Shown here piece after piece: positions 63,922-64,000 of a stretch of 64,000 bases of DNA. Made by a program: the position numbers and the translations under genes. This stretch comes from Ryuthela nishihirai (taxonomy: Eukaryota; Arthropoda; Arachnida; Araneae; Heptathelidae): NCBI GenBank assembly GCA_038380435.1, contig JAWZYU010000020.1:46842307-46906306 (forward strand), written 5' to 3'. The notes beneath the pieces are model-generated. The model saw only the letters and a list, made by a program, of their open reading frames with translations. It was not told the origin of the DNA and did not search any database. The first letter of the stretch is position 1; the number at the start of each line of letters is the position of its first letter.

Positions 63922-64000
63922 CAAATTCCGAATATTTCTGGTTTTATCGGCTGCAGTTCAGCATTCCTCATAGATCTTCTGAATGACTTGTGTAAGATTT

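Overview
This window looks like non-coding, transposon-packed DNA from a metazoan nuclear genome, most likely an arthropod and possibly an arachnid (the taxon is inference). It has no operons or ribosome-binding sites. I see no intact host gene. Nearly every open frame of 60-130 codons is an antisense reading of one SINE.

SINE family A dominates, with about 60 copies or fragments. A full copy is about 390 bp. It has a tRNA-like head with Pol III box A and box B. Its central domain contains GGGACGTTAAGCCGTGG and CACGTTAAAGAAC, which resembles the old metazoan SINE domain usually called Nin-DC (from memory, to be tested). Its tail ends in repeats of AACCC. Strand is given head to tail throughout. 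Many copies have visible target-site duplications (TSDs). Several loci carry a tail repeated two or three times at about 169 bp, always joined at the same point, and in at least five of them a single TSD encloses the whole multimer. Several young copies sit inside older copies, usually in opposite orientation. SINE family B (9 copies) has a Leu/Ser-like tRNA head, a palindromic 3' region and a TATTTATT tail.

Other mobile elements: a 5'-truncated RTE-like LINE (24471-27100, minus) with endonuclease and reverse transcriptase, split by two frameshifts and nested in a family A SINE that is itself nested in a fold-back repeat; about ten Tc1/mariner-like MITE loci with TIR CAGTCGCTCAAAAAAGTA and TA duplications; and long-inverted-repeat fold-backs of at least two kinds.

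Four large minisatellites lie at about 14.38-16.01 kb (about 140 bp unit), 42.90-44.48 kb (63 bp unit, in frame), 46.84-48.32 kb (40 bp unit, 160 bp higher-order unit) and 49.33-51.14 kb (157 bp unit made of four parts of about 39 bp).

Layout: 0-14 kb SINEs and MITEs; 14-16 kb purine-rich minisatellite; 16-24 kb SINEs; 24-27 kb the LINE nest; 27-42 kb SINEs, family B and fold-backs; 42-51 kb three minisatellites; 51-64 kb SINEs and MITEs. Unique stretches between them hold a few CpG-rich islands (7.7, 22.9, 31.4, 38.8, 57.9 and 62.2 kb) and one decayed coding-like stretch (55.7-56.9 kb) interrupted by two SINEs.
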